The position numbers and the translations under genes are program-made. Positions 27,968 to 36,139 of a stretch of DNA of 64,000 nucleotides are shown here, piece after piece. Where the stretch lies: NCBI RefSeq assembly GCF_001864935.2, contig NZ_CP126267.1:434001-498000 (forward strand), given 5' to 3'. Under the pieces are notes generated by a model. It saw only the letters and a program-made list of their open reading frames with translations. It was not told where the DNA came from and made no database searches. Position 1 is the stretch's first letter. Every line of letters begins with the position of its first letter. This DNA comes from Curtobacterium sp. MCBA15_012 (lineage in GTDB: Bacteria; Actinomycetota; Actinomycetes; Actinomycetales; Microbacteriaceae).

Positions 27968-28348
27968 TCAGGCGTTCCCGACGAAGGAACGTGCGGCGGC
28001 GAGGACGCGGGGACCGGCCTCGTCGAGGTCTCCGTCGCGGAGCACGCGCGCTGGTGAGGTGTCCTCGAGTCGCGGGTTGAGGCCCTGGAACCAGGCCTGC
28101 GCCACCCGGTCGCCGTCGTTCGACGCGATGAGCTCGGCCACACGGAACGTGAGCTTGAGGCGCTGCTCGACCGTGCTCGACGGGCGTCGACCGCCCGCCT
28201 CGGCCCACTGGTGCACCGCGCGGGTCTCGTTCACCCCGGCGATGAAGGCGACGAGCTTCGAGCCGAGCACCGATCGGAGCTCGTCGACGATCTCGGGGAG
28301 GTCGGCGCGGACGGAGCGCTCGAACGCCTGGAGCTCTGAGGTTGCCAT
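27968..28348 (-). CDS. Xre/MbcA/ParS-type antitoxin (DUF2384)
   Basis: A 126-residue protein with the C-terminal toxin-binding domain of RES/Xre antitoxins: RVAELIASNDGDRVAQAWFQGLNPRLEDTSPARVLRDG is characteristic. The N-terminal part (EIVDELRSVLGSKLVAFIAGVNETRAVHQWAEAG) supplies the divergent HTH. It should neutralise the RES toxin encoded immediately downstream and repress the operon. TATCTT lies 7 bases before the ATG at 28348, suggesting a leaderless transcript. The upstream open frame (to 28381) adds an unlikely extension. Confidence 0.85.
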   Translation of the reverse strand: MATSELQAFERSVRADLPEIVDELRSVLGSKLVAFIAGVNETRAVHQWAEAGGRRPSSTVEQRLKLTFRVAELIASNDGDRVAQAWFQGLNPRLEDTSPARVLRDGDLDEAGPRVLAAARSFVGNA

Positions 28349-28425
28349 ACCGTCCAAGATAGTCGTCACTGGTCGGATCACGACGAGATGCCCACCCCGA
28401 TCACAGCTGCAGGGAGGTTCCGGGC

Positions 28426-28595
28426 ATGAGCGGAACCAGCGGCGAGCGCGCTGCTCTTCTCGGGCAATGTGCTGTTCGTGTTCGACGTCGTGGTCGGGGA
28501 CGTCGGCGGGGTCGTCGGGAGTGTGGTGGTGTTCGTGGGGACGGCGGCGCTGTGGGTGTCGATCCCGCTCGCACTCCGCGGACGAGCAAGGACGG
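28426..28595 (+). pseudogene. Frameshifted remnant of a small membrane protein gene
   Basis: AGGGAGG (28410-28416) is well placed before the ATG at 28426, but that frame yields a basic, protein-unlike peptide ending at 28598. One base over, from about 28448, the sequence reads LLFSGNVLFVFDVVVGDVGGVVGSVVVFVGTAALWVSIPLAL, two plausible membrane helices, then RGRARTAS, with no stop codon before it runs antisense into the ku gene. A shift near 28440-28448 and a lost stop codon would explain this. It could also be a sequencing error. Confidence 0.5.
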
Positions 28596-29615
28596 CTAGC
28601 TGGCCTGCTTCTTCGCCGCTGGCTTCTTCGTGGCGGGCGCCTTCTTCGCGGCCGCCGTCGTCTTCTTCGCTGCCGTCGTCTTCTTCGTCGCCGTGGTCGT
28701 CTTCTTCGCGGGCGCCGCCTGCTCCGTGCTGCCGGCCTCCTCCGGAGCCTTCTCCTGGCCGGCCTTCCGTGCCGACCCGCCCTGCCCCCGTGAGCCGGAC
28801 GACGGACGCGACCCCGATCCTCCAGACCGCTTCTTGTCGACGGACGCCCGCAGGGCGGCCATCAGGTCGATGACGTCCCCGCCCGCGTCGTCGTCCTCGT
28901 CGTCCGAGCGCTCACCGAAGGTCTCCGCGGTGTCGACGTCGTCGCCGGCCTCGAGCTTCGCGTCGATGAGCTGCTGCAGCTCCTCCTGGTACGCGTCGGT
29001 GTAGCGGTCCGGGTCGAAGTCGGTGGACATGCTGTCGACGAGGGACGACGACATCTTCAGCTCGTTCGCGCTGACCTTGACCGACGCATCGAGGGCCTTG
29101 AAGTCGGGAGCGCGGACCTCGTCGCCCCAGAGGAGCCCCTGGAGCAGGACGACGTCGTCGTGCACGCGGAGGACCCCGAGCCGGGTCTTCTGCCGCAGCG
29201 TGAACTGCACGATCGCGAGCCGGTCGGTCTTCGCCAGGGTCTCCCGCAGCAGGACGTAGGCCTTGGGGGAGCGGGAGTCGGGCTCGAGGTAGTACGTCTT
29301 CTCGAACATCATCGGGTCGACCTGGTCGACGGGCACGAACTCCAGGACCTCGATCTCGTGCGACTGCTCCTGGGGGAGCTGCTTGAAGTCCTCCGGGGTC
29401 AGCACGACGGTCTTGTCGCCGTCGTCGTAGGCGCGCTGGATGTCGCCGTACTCGACCTCGTGGCCGAACTCGCACACGCGCTTGTACCGGATGCGGCCCT
29501 TGTCGTCGTCGTGGACCTGGTGGAGCGACACGTCGTGGGTCTCCGTCGCCGCGTACACCTTGATGGGCACGTTGACGAGCCCGAACGCGATGGAGCCCTT
29601 CCAGATCGACCTCAT
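28596..29615 (-). CDS. ku: Non-homologous end-joining protein Ku
   Basis: A 339-residue bacterial Ku that binds DNA ends as a ring-shaped dimer and recruits LigD. The N-terminus RSIWKGSIAFGLVNVPIKVY and the IRYKRVCEFGHEVEYGDIQRAYD segment are diagnostic. The core runs to about residue 255. The last 85 residues form a Lys/Ala/Thr-rich tail of KKTTAA-type repeats, like the basic tails that help Ku stay on and slide along DNA in mycobacteria. The ATG at 29615 gives the standard N-terminus; a GTG two codons upstream is possible. LigD is 1.7 kb away on the other strand. Confidence 0.95.
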   Translation of the reverse strand: MRSIWKGSIAFGLVNVPIKVYAATETHDVSLHQVHDDDKGRIRYKRVCEFGHEVEYGDIQRAYDDGDKTVVLTPEDFKQLPQEQSHEIEVLEFVPVDQVDPMMFEKTYYLEPDSRSPKAYVLLRETLAKTDRLAIVQFTLRQKTRLGVLRVHDDVVLLQGLLWGDEVRAPDFKALDASVKVSANELKMSSSLVDSMSTDFDPDRYTDAYQEELQQLIDAKLEAGDDVDTAETFGERSDDEDDDAGGDVIDLMAALRASVDKKRSGGSGSRPSSGSRGQGGSARKAGQEKAPEEAGSTEQAAPAKKTTTATKKTTAAKKTTAAAKKAPATKKPAAKKQAS

Positions 29616-29704
29616 GCGCACATGATGCCCGCGCGGGTGCGGACGGGCGCTCAGTTGTCGGCGGATCGGCAGCTGTGGTCGGCGGAGGGCGTAGCCTCGC
29701 GCTC

Positions 29705-30331
29705 ATGACGGGGGAGCAGGACGGCACTGGCGAGCAGGACCGCACGGGGGAGCAGGACCGCGTGGCCGACCGCATCGACGCCGCGGGGTGGTGGCAGCTC
29801 GTCGGGCTCGCGCTCGTCGGCGCGCTCGTCCCCCTGGTCTTCTTCGTGATGTTGGACGTCCCGACGCCCTGGACGGCCGTCGTCGTGCTCGGGCTCGTCC
29901 TCGCGGTCGTGCTCCCGGCGTCGCAGGTGTGGAACTGGTCGCGACGGGGTGGCCGTGCCGAGGTGGTCGAGACCCGACGCTGGATCCGCGCGGGCAGCGT
30001 GCCGGCGGACGTACCCGAAGCCGTCTGGCGGCCCCGCGTGCAGCAGTGGACGAGCGACCTGGGACGGCGCCGCGTGAGCGGTTGGTTGTCCGCCGTGGTC
30101 GCTGCGCTCTGGACGCTCACGGCCGTGACCGGGTCGCCGCAGAACTGGGGCCTCGCCCTGGTGTGGGCGCTCATCGCCGCCGTCGGGCTCGTCGGGGACC
30201 CGGGCGGCCGCGCCGCGGCCGGACGGCTGCTCGCCGCGCCCGTCCGCTCGTCCGCCGGACACGTGTCCGGGAACGGGGGCCGCGACGCCGACACCACGCA
30301 CCAGGCGGGCCGCACCTCCGACCACCCCTGA
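29705..30331 (+). CDS. Membrane protein of unknown function
   Basis: A 208-residue protein with about four hydrophobic segments (roughly residues 28-50, 55-75, 118-135, 140-158) and charged ends. The first residues contain three TGEQD repeats encoded by GGNGAGCAGGAC units. TAGCCT lies 7 bases before the ATG and no ribosome binding site is seen. It is divergent from ku and followed by an SDR gene 34 bases later. No family is recognised, and a link to DNA repair would be guesswork. Confidence 0.7.
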   Translation: MTGEQDGTGEQDRTGEQDRVADRIDAAGWWQLVGLALVGALVPLVFFVMLDVPTPWTAVVVLGLVLAVVLPASQVWNWSRRGGRAEVVETRRWIRAGSVPADVPEAVWRPRVQQWTSDLGRRRVSGWLSAVVAALWTLTAVTGSPQNWGLALVWALIAAVGLVGDPGGRAAAGRLLAAPVRSSAGHVSGNGGRDADTTHQAGRTSDHP

Positions 30332-30365
30332 GACCCGTCCCCGCCACCGCGAGCACCATGGGCCC

Positions 30366-31256
30366 ATGAGCCAGCTCGACAAGCAGGACCCGCGCTCGCA
30401 GCACCCCCGTCCGCCGTTCCCGGCGCAGACGCAGCAGGGTGCCGGCCTCGCGAGCGCGATGGACCCCACGCCCGACCACGGCGAGTCGAGCTACCTCGGC
30501 ACGGGCCGGATGCCCGGTTACCGGGTGCTCGTCACGGGCGCCGACTCCGGCATCGGGCGCGCCGCGGCGATCGCGATGGCGAAGGAGGGCGCGGACGTCG
30601 CACTGAACGCCCTACCCGACGAGCTCGAGGACCTCGAGCAGGTCCGCGACGTCGTCGGCGACCTCGGCCGCAGGGCGGTGCTGCTGCCGGGCGACCTGAC
30701 CGACGAGGCGTTCTGCGCGACCCTGGTCCGGGACGCCGTGAGCGCGCTCGGCGGCCTCGACGCCCTGGTGCTCGTCGCCGGACACCAGCAGGTGCACGAG
30801 GACGTCACGCAGCAGTCCACCGAGGACTTCGACCGGACGATGAAGGTCAACCTGTACTCGCTGTTCTGGCTGGTGCGGGCGGCGGTGCCGCACATGGCGC
30901 CGGGCAGCGCGATCGTCACGACGAGTTCGGTCTCGGCGCACCAACCGCAGGACCGGATGATCGACTACGCGGCGACCAAGGCCGCGATCACCACGTACAC
31001 GAACGGCCTGGCCCGGCAGCTCGCGGCGAAGGGGATCCGGGCGAACACGGTCGTCCCCGGGCCGGTGTGGACGCCGCTGCAGCCGACGAGCTACCCGGGC
31101 GACGAGATCGCCCACTACGGCGAGGACACCCCCTTCGGCCGTCCCGCGCAGCCGGTCGAGCTCGGCAGCGCGTACGTGTACCTGGCGGGACCGGAGTCGT
31201 CGTACACGTCCGGCAGCACCCTCACGGTGGCGGGAGCGACCGGGGTCGCGCTGTGA
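30366..31256 (+). CDS. SDR family oxidoreductase (YghA/YhdG-like)
   Basis: A 296-residue short-chain dehydrogenase with the extended N-terminus of the YghA group (PRSQHPRPPFPAQTQQGAG). The cofactor motif TGADSGIG is at residues 57-64, the catalytic Ser in TTSSVSAHQP and YAATK follows, and NTVVPGPVWTPLQP closes the fold. The last cofactor-loop residues are TVAGATGVAL rather than the common DGG. CACCAT lies 6 bases before the ATG. It resembles the truncated SDR at the left edge of the window. It lies between ku and ligD, though co-function is not implied. Confidence 0.93.
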   Translation: MSQLDKQDPRSQHPRPPFPAQTQQGAGLASAMDPTPDHGESSYLGTGRMPGYRVLVTGADSGIGRAAAIAMAKEGADVALNALPDELEDLEQVRDVVGDLGRRAVLLPGDLTDEAFCATLVRDAVSALGGLDALVLVAGHQQVHEDVTQQSTEDFDRTMKVNLYSLFWLVRAAVPHMAPGSAIVTTSSVSAHQPQDRMIDYAATKAAITTYTNGLARQLAAKGIRANTVVPGPVWTPLQPTSYPGDEIAHYGEDTPFGRPAQPVELGSAYVYLAGPESSYTSGSTLTVAGATGVAL

Positions 31257-31341
31257 GCGCGACGAGCGCCGGGCGTGCCCGCGCGGCCCGATCCCGCACC
31301 GCGCGGGTCCGCGCGGCCCGCCCCCGCCGGGCGGCCACCCC

Positions 31342-33825
31342 GTGAGCCCGGTCTCCCGCCGCACCACGGTCCTCGTCGGCGACCGTCGGCTCGCGCTGTC
31401 GAACACCGACAAGGTCCTCTACCCCGCGACCGGCACCACGAAGGGGCAGGTGATCGCCTACTACGAGCGGGTCGCCCCGTGGATGATCCCGCACGTCAAG
31501 GACCGTCCGGTCACCCGGAAGCGCTGGGCGAACGGCGTCGACGGCAAGGTCTTCTTCGAGAAGAACCTGCCCGACTCCGCCCCCGAGTGGGTACGGCACC
31601 ACACGATCGCGCACAAGGAGCACGACACCGAGTACCCGGTCGTCGACGACCTGCCGACGCTCGTCTGGATGGCGCAGCAGGCCGCCCTCGAGCTGCACGT
31701 CCCGCAGTGGCGCTTCGGCCCGCGCGGAGCGCAGCAGCACCCGGACCGCCTCGTGCTCGACCTGGACCCCGGCGAGGGCGTCGGCCTCCCGGAGTGCGTC
31801 GAGGTCGCGGTCGCCGCCCGCGAGCTCCTGCGCGGCATGGGCCTGGACCCGTACCCGGTGACGTCCGGGTCGAAGGGCATCCACCTGTACGCCGCCCTGG
31901 ACGGGCGGGCCACCGCGCAGCACGTCTCGGACGTCGCGCACGAGCTCGCGCGGGCGCTCGAGCAGGACCTGCCCGACCTCGTGCTGTCGTCGATGGGCCG
32001 CGCCGAGCGCGCGGGCAAGGTGTTCGTCGACTGGTCGCAGAACAACGGCAACAAGACCACGATCGCGCCGTACTCGCTGCGCGGCCGTGACCGGCCGACG
32101 GTCGCGGCGCCACGGACCTGGGACGAGCTGACGACGAAGGGGCTCGCCCAGCTGGAGCTGGCCGAGGTCCTCGACCGCCTGGAGGCGCGTGGGGACCTCC
32201 TGCACCCGGTCGCGTCCGCCTCGCTGTCGGTCGGGAGGCCCGACTCCGGTCACTGGGACGGCGACCGGACCCAGCGTGCGAACGCCGCGGAGCAGCCGGG
32301 TCGCGACCGGCTGGCCGCCTACCGCGCGAAGCGCGACGCGTCGCGCACCCCGGAACCGGTGCCCGAGGACGCGCCGACGGTGCGGCGGGACGGGAAGCCG
32401 ACGTTCGTCGTCCAGGAGCACCACGCCACCCGGGACCACTACGACTTCCGGCTGGAGCACGAGGGCGTCCTCGTCAGCTGGGCGCTCCCGAAGGGCGAAC
32501 CGACCGACCCGGGGAAGAACCACCTCGCGGTGCAGACCGAGGACCACCCGCTCGAGTACGGCGGCTTCGAGGGCACGATCCCGCACGCCGAGTACGGCGG
32601 CGGCACGGTGACGATCTGGGACGACGGCACGTACGAGCTCGAGAAGTGGCGCGAGGGCGAGGAGGTCATCGTCACGCTGCACGGCCGGACGAACGGCGTC
32701 CGACGCCTCGCGCTGCTGCACACCCGGGGTCGTGGGCGGGACGGCGACGAGAAGAACTGGCTGATCCACCGCACGAAGGACCAACCCGACCGCACGGCGG
32801 ACGGTGGCGGCGGGGCGGACGTGAGCCGCGCCTCCCGTCCGGCCGGGCGACCGGACGCCGGACGCGAGCCGACCGAGCGCCGGGCCATGCTCGCGTCCCC
32901 GGCGACGGGCACACCGACGTTCGACCCGGCGCACTGGGCGTTCGAGATGAAGTGGGACGGCGTGCGCGCCCTCGCGACCGTCCGCGACGGGCGGGTGACC
33001 CTGCGCAGCCGCAACGACAACGACCTGACCGACCAGTACCCGGAGCTGCAGGAGCTCGCCGAGCGGGCCGGTGTCGACGGCGTGTTCGACGGCGAGGTCG
33101 TGGCCACCGACGACCGGGGCCGCCCGTCCTTCGGGCTGCTGCAGGGCCGGATGGGGCTCACCCGGCGGCGGGAGGTCGAAGCGGCCCGCGCGACCACACC
33201 CGTGCAGCTGCTGCTCTTCGACGTGCTCGAGGCCGACGGGCACGACCTCACCCGGCTCGGCTACGACGCACGACGTGACGCCCTGACGACCGTCGTGGAG
33301 CCGGGCGGTGCGATCGCCGTGCCGCCCGCCGCCGCGGGGGACTTCGCCGCCGCCGTCGCGGAGTCGGCGGCCCGCGGGCTGGAGGGCGTCGTCGCGAAGA
33401 AGCGGTCCTCGCGGTACGCCGAGGGCCGCCGGTCCGAGGCCTGGGTCAAGGTGAAGCACCACCGCACGCAGGAGGTCGTCGTCGGCGGGTGGAAGCCCGG
33501 GGCCGGTCGACGCGCCGGCGGGGTCGGGTCCCTGCTGCTCGGGGTGCCCGGCCCGGACGGGCTGGAGTACGTCGGCAAGGTCGGGACGGGGTTCAGCGAC
33601 CGCGACCTCGACGCGATCGCCGCGGTGCTGCGGTCGCGGGAGCGGAAGACCCCACCGTTCGTCGACGTCCCGCGGGCGGACGCCCGTGACGCGCACTGGG
33701 TGCGTGCGGACCGGGTCGGCGAGGTCGTGTTCGCCGAGTGGACGGGTGACGGGCGGCTCCGGCAGCCGTCGTGGCGCGGGTGGCGGCCGGACAAGGCACC
33801 GGGGGACGTGGTCCGCGAGTCGTGA
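31342..33825 (+). CDS. ligD: Multifunctional DNA ligase D (Pol-PE-Lig)
   Basis: An 827-residue end-joining enzyme with three domains in the mycobacterial order. The polymerase/primase domain (about residues 10-300) has the metal pair Asp140/Asp142 in LVLDLDPGEG. The 3'-phosphoesterase (about 350-455) has EHHATRDHYDFRLEHEG. The ATP-dependent ligase (about 520-820) has the nucleotidyl Lys537 in EMKWDGVRA. It fills, trims and seals breaks held by Ku. The PE-Lig linker includes SRASRPAGRPDAG, encoded by a stretch (32826-32840) matching the right arm of the R palindromes. The start is GTG at 31342, with no clear ribosome binding site. Confidence 0.95.
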   Translation: MSPVSRRTTVLVGDRRLALSNTDKVLYPATGTTKGQVIAYYERVAPWMIPHVKDRPVTRKRWANGVDGKVFFEKNLPDSAPEWVRHHTIAHKEHDTEYPVVDDLPTLVWMAQQAALELHVPQWRFGPRGAQQHPDRLVLDLDPGEGVGLPECVEVAVAARELLRGMGLDPYPVTSGSKGIHLYAALDGRATAQHVSDVAHELARALEQDLPDLVLSSMGRAERAGKVFVDWSQNNGNKTTIAPYSLRGRDRPTVAAPRTWDELTTKGLAQLELAEVLDRLEARGDLLHPVASASLSVGRPDSGHWDGDRTQRANAAEQPGRDRLAAYRAKRDASRTPEPVPEDAPTVRRDGKPTFVVQEHHATRDHYDFRLEHEGVLVSWALPKGEPTDPGKNHLAVQTEDHPLEYGGFEGTIPHAEYGGGTVTIWDDGTYELEKWREGEEVIVTLHGRTNGVRRLALLHTRGRGRDGDEKNWLIHRTKDQPDRTADGGGGADVSRASRPAGRPDAGREPTERRAMLASPATGTPTFDPAHWAFEMKWDGVRALATVRDGRVTLRSRNDNDLTDQYPELQELAERAGVDGVFDGEVVATDDRGRPSFGLLQGRMGLTRRREVEAARATTPVQLLLFDVLEADGHDLTRLGYDARRDALTTVVEPGGAIAVPPAAAGDFAAAVAESAARGLEGVVAKKRSSRYAEGRRSEAWVKVKHHRTQEVVVGGWKPGAGRRAGGVGSLLLGVPGPDGLEYVGKVGTGFSDRDLDAIAAVLRSRERKTPPFVDVPRADARDAHWVRADRVGEVVFAEWTGDGRLRQPSWRGWRPDKAPGDVVRES

Positions 33826-33828
33826 AGA

Positions 33829-33863
33829 CGGCCCGTGCGCCGGATCAGGGGACGCACGGGCCG
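33829..33863 (+). terminator. ligD terminator hairpin
   Basis: CGGCCCGTGCG and its exact complement (33853-33863) form an 11-base stem with a 13-base loop starting 3 bases after the ligD stop codon. Confidence 0.7.
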
Positions 33864-33871
33864 CCGCCGAG

Positions 33872-33913
33872 GCGCCGTGGTCGACCGTCCAGGGGGGGAG
33901 CCGACCACGGCGC
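33872..33913. repeat. Second inverted repeat after ligD
   Basis: GCGCCGTGGTCG (33872-33883) and CGACCACGGCGC (33902-33913) are perfect 12-base arms around a G-rich loop containing AGGGGGGGAG. Confidence 0.65.
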
Positions 33914-33976
33914 GTCTCGTCGCCCGCAACGTCGTCGGTCCGGGCCGCCGGGACCCCCACGGTCCCGGAACTCACT

Positions 33977-34010
33977 GGTGTGACGAGTCGGACCGGGGAT
34001 TCGTCACACC
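33977..34010. repeat. Third inverted repeat after ligD
   Basis: GGTGTGACGA and TCGTCACACC are perfect 10-base arms with a 14-base loop, midway between two convergent genes. Confidence 0.6.
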
Positions 34011-34041
34011 CGGATCGGAGATTCCCGGCGACGGCACGACG

Positions 34042-34073
34042 GAGCGCCCGGGAGCTGGTGCTCCCGGGCGCTC
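34042..34073 (-). terminator. Hairpin terminator for the phosphoketolase-side genes
   Basis: GAGCGCCCGGGAG (34042-34054) and its complement (34061-34073) form a 13-base stem with a 6-base loop, 27 bases past the minus-strand stop codon at 34100. Confidence 0.72.
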
Positions 34074-34099
34074 TCGGCGTCCGTCCGGTGGGGTGCGGG

Positions 34100-34273
34100 T
34101 CAGGCCGCGGGGGCCGGGCCGTCCGCCGGAGCTGCGTGGTCTGCGGCGGGCAGGTCCTCGTCGATCAGGTCCTCCTGTTCGGGGAGGTCGACCTCGGCCG
34201 CCGCGGCCTTCGCCTCGTCGATGGACTCCTGCGAGCGGCGGAGGAGGGCGTCGTCTGCTGCGTGATCCGTCAT
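34100..34273 (-). CDS. Small acidic protein, 57 aa
   Basis: A 57-residue protein rich in Asp, Glu and Ala (DDALLRRSQESIDEAKAAAAEVDLPEQEDLIDEDLPAADH), with one amphipathic helix and a Pro/Ala tail. Its ATG shares bases with the stop codon of the TIM-barrel gene (ATGA), which strongly supports it as a real, coupled gene although it has no ribosome binding site of its own. No family is recognised. A terminator follows directly. Confidence 0.65.
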   Translation of the reverse strand: MTDHAADDALLRRSQESIDEAKAAAAEVDLPEQEDLIDEDLPAADHAAPADGPAPAA

Positions 34274-35229
34274 GGGGCCGACGGTACGCCGGGGCGGCTG
34301 CGCCCGTGTCCGTGCCGGTGCGGGGTCGGCTCGAAGTCGACGGCGGACGTCGGGGCGGGGGTGGACGGCATGGCCGGGGCGGCCGGTTCGTCGGCGGCGT
34401 CGGCCGCGTCGAGCACCGCGCGGGTCGCCGCGGCCGCGGTGCGCAGGGCGTCGGCGAGCGGCATGGCGCGGTGGGCGGCCGTCCGGACCTCGACGCCCCA
34501 CGGTTCGTCGTGGCCGAGCCCGCGGAGGACCCGGACGAGCCCGGGCAGGTCCCACGCCCCCGCGCCGGGCAGGTACCGGGCCGTGCGGGACTCCTCGGCG
34601 AGCGTCATGCCGGACGGGGTGTGCAGCAGGCCGTCGCTCAGCTCGACCGCCGCGAGGACCCCGGGGGCCACGCCCTGTGCGATCGACGCGAGCGTGGAGC
34701 CGCCGCGGAGCGCGTGGGCGGCGTCGAGCAGGAGCCCGGCGTCGGGGTGGTCGGCGGCGCGGACGAACCGCGACGCGCGCTCGACCGTCGGCAGGTTCGA
34801 CCACGGTTCCGGTTCGAGCACGAGCTGTGCGCCGACGGTCGCCGTCCGGGTCGCGAGGTCGACGAAGTCGTCGAGCAGCGCGGTCGGGGAGAGCGGGCGG
34901 ACCCGGCCGTCGGCGTGCGCGACGACCTGCCACGCACCCAGGGCCGCTGCCGCCTCGAGCACGACACCGCGGTCGGCCTCGTCGTCGGGTGTGCGGTCGG
35001 GGGAGGCCCACCAGCGGTCGAGCGGTCCGAGCTGCACCCAGACGATGCCGGCGCGGTCCAGCACCCGCCGCAGCGCCGCGAACCCGGTGGTGGCCCGGAC
35101 CTCGTGCAGGTCGTCGAGCGAGAGGGACAGCCCGGCGAACCCGGCGTCCCCGACGGCACGGACCCGGTCGGCGACGGGGGCGTCACCGGCCCAGGTCCAG
35201 GACGTCGCGAGCAGGTCGTGTTCCCGCAC
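34270..35229 (-). CDS. Sugar phosphate isomerase/epimerase family protein (AP endonuclease 2-like TIM barrel)
   Basis: A 319-residue protein of the xylose-isomerase-like TIM-barrel superfamily. Strand ends carry probable metal ligands: LVLEPEPWS (Glu), GLLLDAAHALRGG (Asp, His) and PWGVEVRTAAHR (Glu). The C-terminal 40 residues are a Pro/Ala/His-rich tail outside the barrel. The GTG start at 35229 follows a strong AGGAGG. It lies after the FAA-hydrolase gene with a 206-base gap and overlaps the small acidic gene by 4 bases. Substrate unknown; a sugar or sugar acid is the usual case. Confidence 0.82.
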   Translation of the reverse strand: MREHDLLATSWTWAGDAPVADRVRAVGDAGFAGLSLSLDDLHEVRATTGFAALRRVLDRAGIVWVQLGPLDRWWASPDRTPDDEADRGVVLEAAAALGAWQVVAHADGRVRPLSPTALLDDFVDLATRTATVGAQLVLEPEPWSNLPTVERASRFVRAADHPDAGLLLDAAHALRGGSTLASIAQGVAPGVLAAVELSDGLLHTPSGMTLAEESRTARYLPGAGAWDLPGLVRVLRGLGHDEPWGVEVRTAAHRAMPLADALRTAAAATRAVLDAADAADEPAAPAMPSTPAPTSAVDFEPTPHRHGHGRSRPGVPSAP

Positions 35230-35400
35230 GGCGCACCTCCTGGCTCCGGACGGGCTCCGTCGCACGTGCCACGGCTGGTCGTCCTGGTGGATCGGCGTCA
35301 CCGGTCCCCGACGCCTGGGTCCGTGGTACGCCGTCGGTCTGCGCGGGCTCCCAGCCGGGCGTGTCGCGGGCTCGGTCCGGTCGAGTCGGGCCGGGCTGGT

Positions 35401-35420
35401 GTCGTGTCGTGTCGTGTCGT
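35401..35420. repeat. Four tandem GTCGT units
   Basis: A perfect (GTCGT)4 run lies in the non-coding gap between the two minus-strand genes at 35229 and 35436. Confidence 0.9.
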
Positions 35421-35435
35421 GCCGGCCCGGCCCGG

Positions 35436-36119
35436 TCAGGTGATCGTCGTGCCGACGCTCCCCACGCCCGCGATGCGCCCCACCAGGACGTCGCCCCGTC
35501 GCAGCGGTCCGACGCCCTCCGGGGTGCCGGTGAACAGGAGGTCCCCTGGTGCCAGCGCGACCGACCGGGAGAGCTCGGCGAGCGTCTCGGCGACCGACCA
35601 GAGCTGGTCGCCGAGGTCACCCGACTGGCGCAGCTCGCCGTCCACGTGCAGCGTCACCGCGCCGGAGGTCGGGTCGACGCCCGCGGCCGGGACGAGCGTG
35701 CCGACCGGGGCCGACGCGTCGAACCCCTTCGCCAGGTCCCACGGCCGCCCCAGTCGCTTCGCCTCGGCCTGGAGGTCGCGGCGGGTCAGGTCGAGGCCGA
35801 CGCCGTAGCCCCAGACGAGGTCGAGCGCGCGGTCGACCGGGACGTCACGCCCACCGGCGCCGAGGGCCACGACGAGCTCGACCTCGTGCTCGAGCTGCGC
35901 GGTCTGCGGCGGGTACGGGGTGTCCGCACCGTCCGTCACGACGGCGCTCGCCGGCTTGGTGAAGAAGAACGGCGGCTCGCGGTCGGGGTCGTGCCCCATC
36001 TCGCGTGCGTGCGCCGCGTAGTTCCGGCCGACGCAGAACACGCGCCCGACCGGGAACCGGCCGCCCGTGGTGGTCGGCAGGGTCGGGCGCTCGGGTGGAG
36101 GGATCACGGAGTCGTGCAC
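35436..36119 (-). CDS. Fumarylacetoacetate hydrolase family protein
   Basis: A 227-residue FAH-fold enzyme, the short form typical of acylpyruvate hydrolases or oxaloacetate decarboxylases. It has [28 protein letters not shown], the metal ligands [12 protein letters not shown] (E-x-E) and the closing [22 protein letters not shown]. It cleaves a carbon-carbon bond in a small keto acid. GTG at 36119 was chosen; GGAGG is very close, and CAGGGT lies 6 bases upstream. It starts 20 bases after the phosphoketolase stop codon, so the two are probably co-transcribed. Confidence 0.9.
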   Translation of the reverse strand: MHDSVIPPPERPTLPTTTGGRFPVGRVFCVGRNYAAHAREMGHDPDREPPFFFTKPASAVVTDGADTPYPPQTAQLEHEVELVVALGAGGRDVPVDRALDLVWGYGVGLDLTRRDLQAEAKRLGRPWDLAKGFDASAPVGTLVPAAGVDPTSGAVTLHVDGELRQSGDLGDQLWSVAETLAELSRSVALAPGDLLFTGTPEGVGPLRRGDVLVGRIAGVGSVGTTIT

Positions 36120-36139
36120 CCCTCCACCCTGGCACCGGG

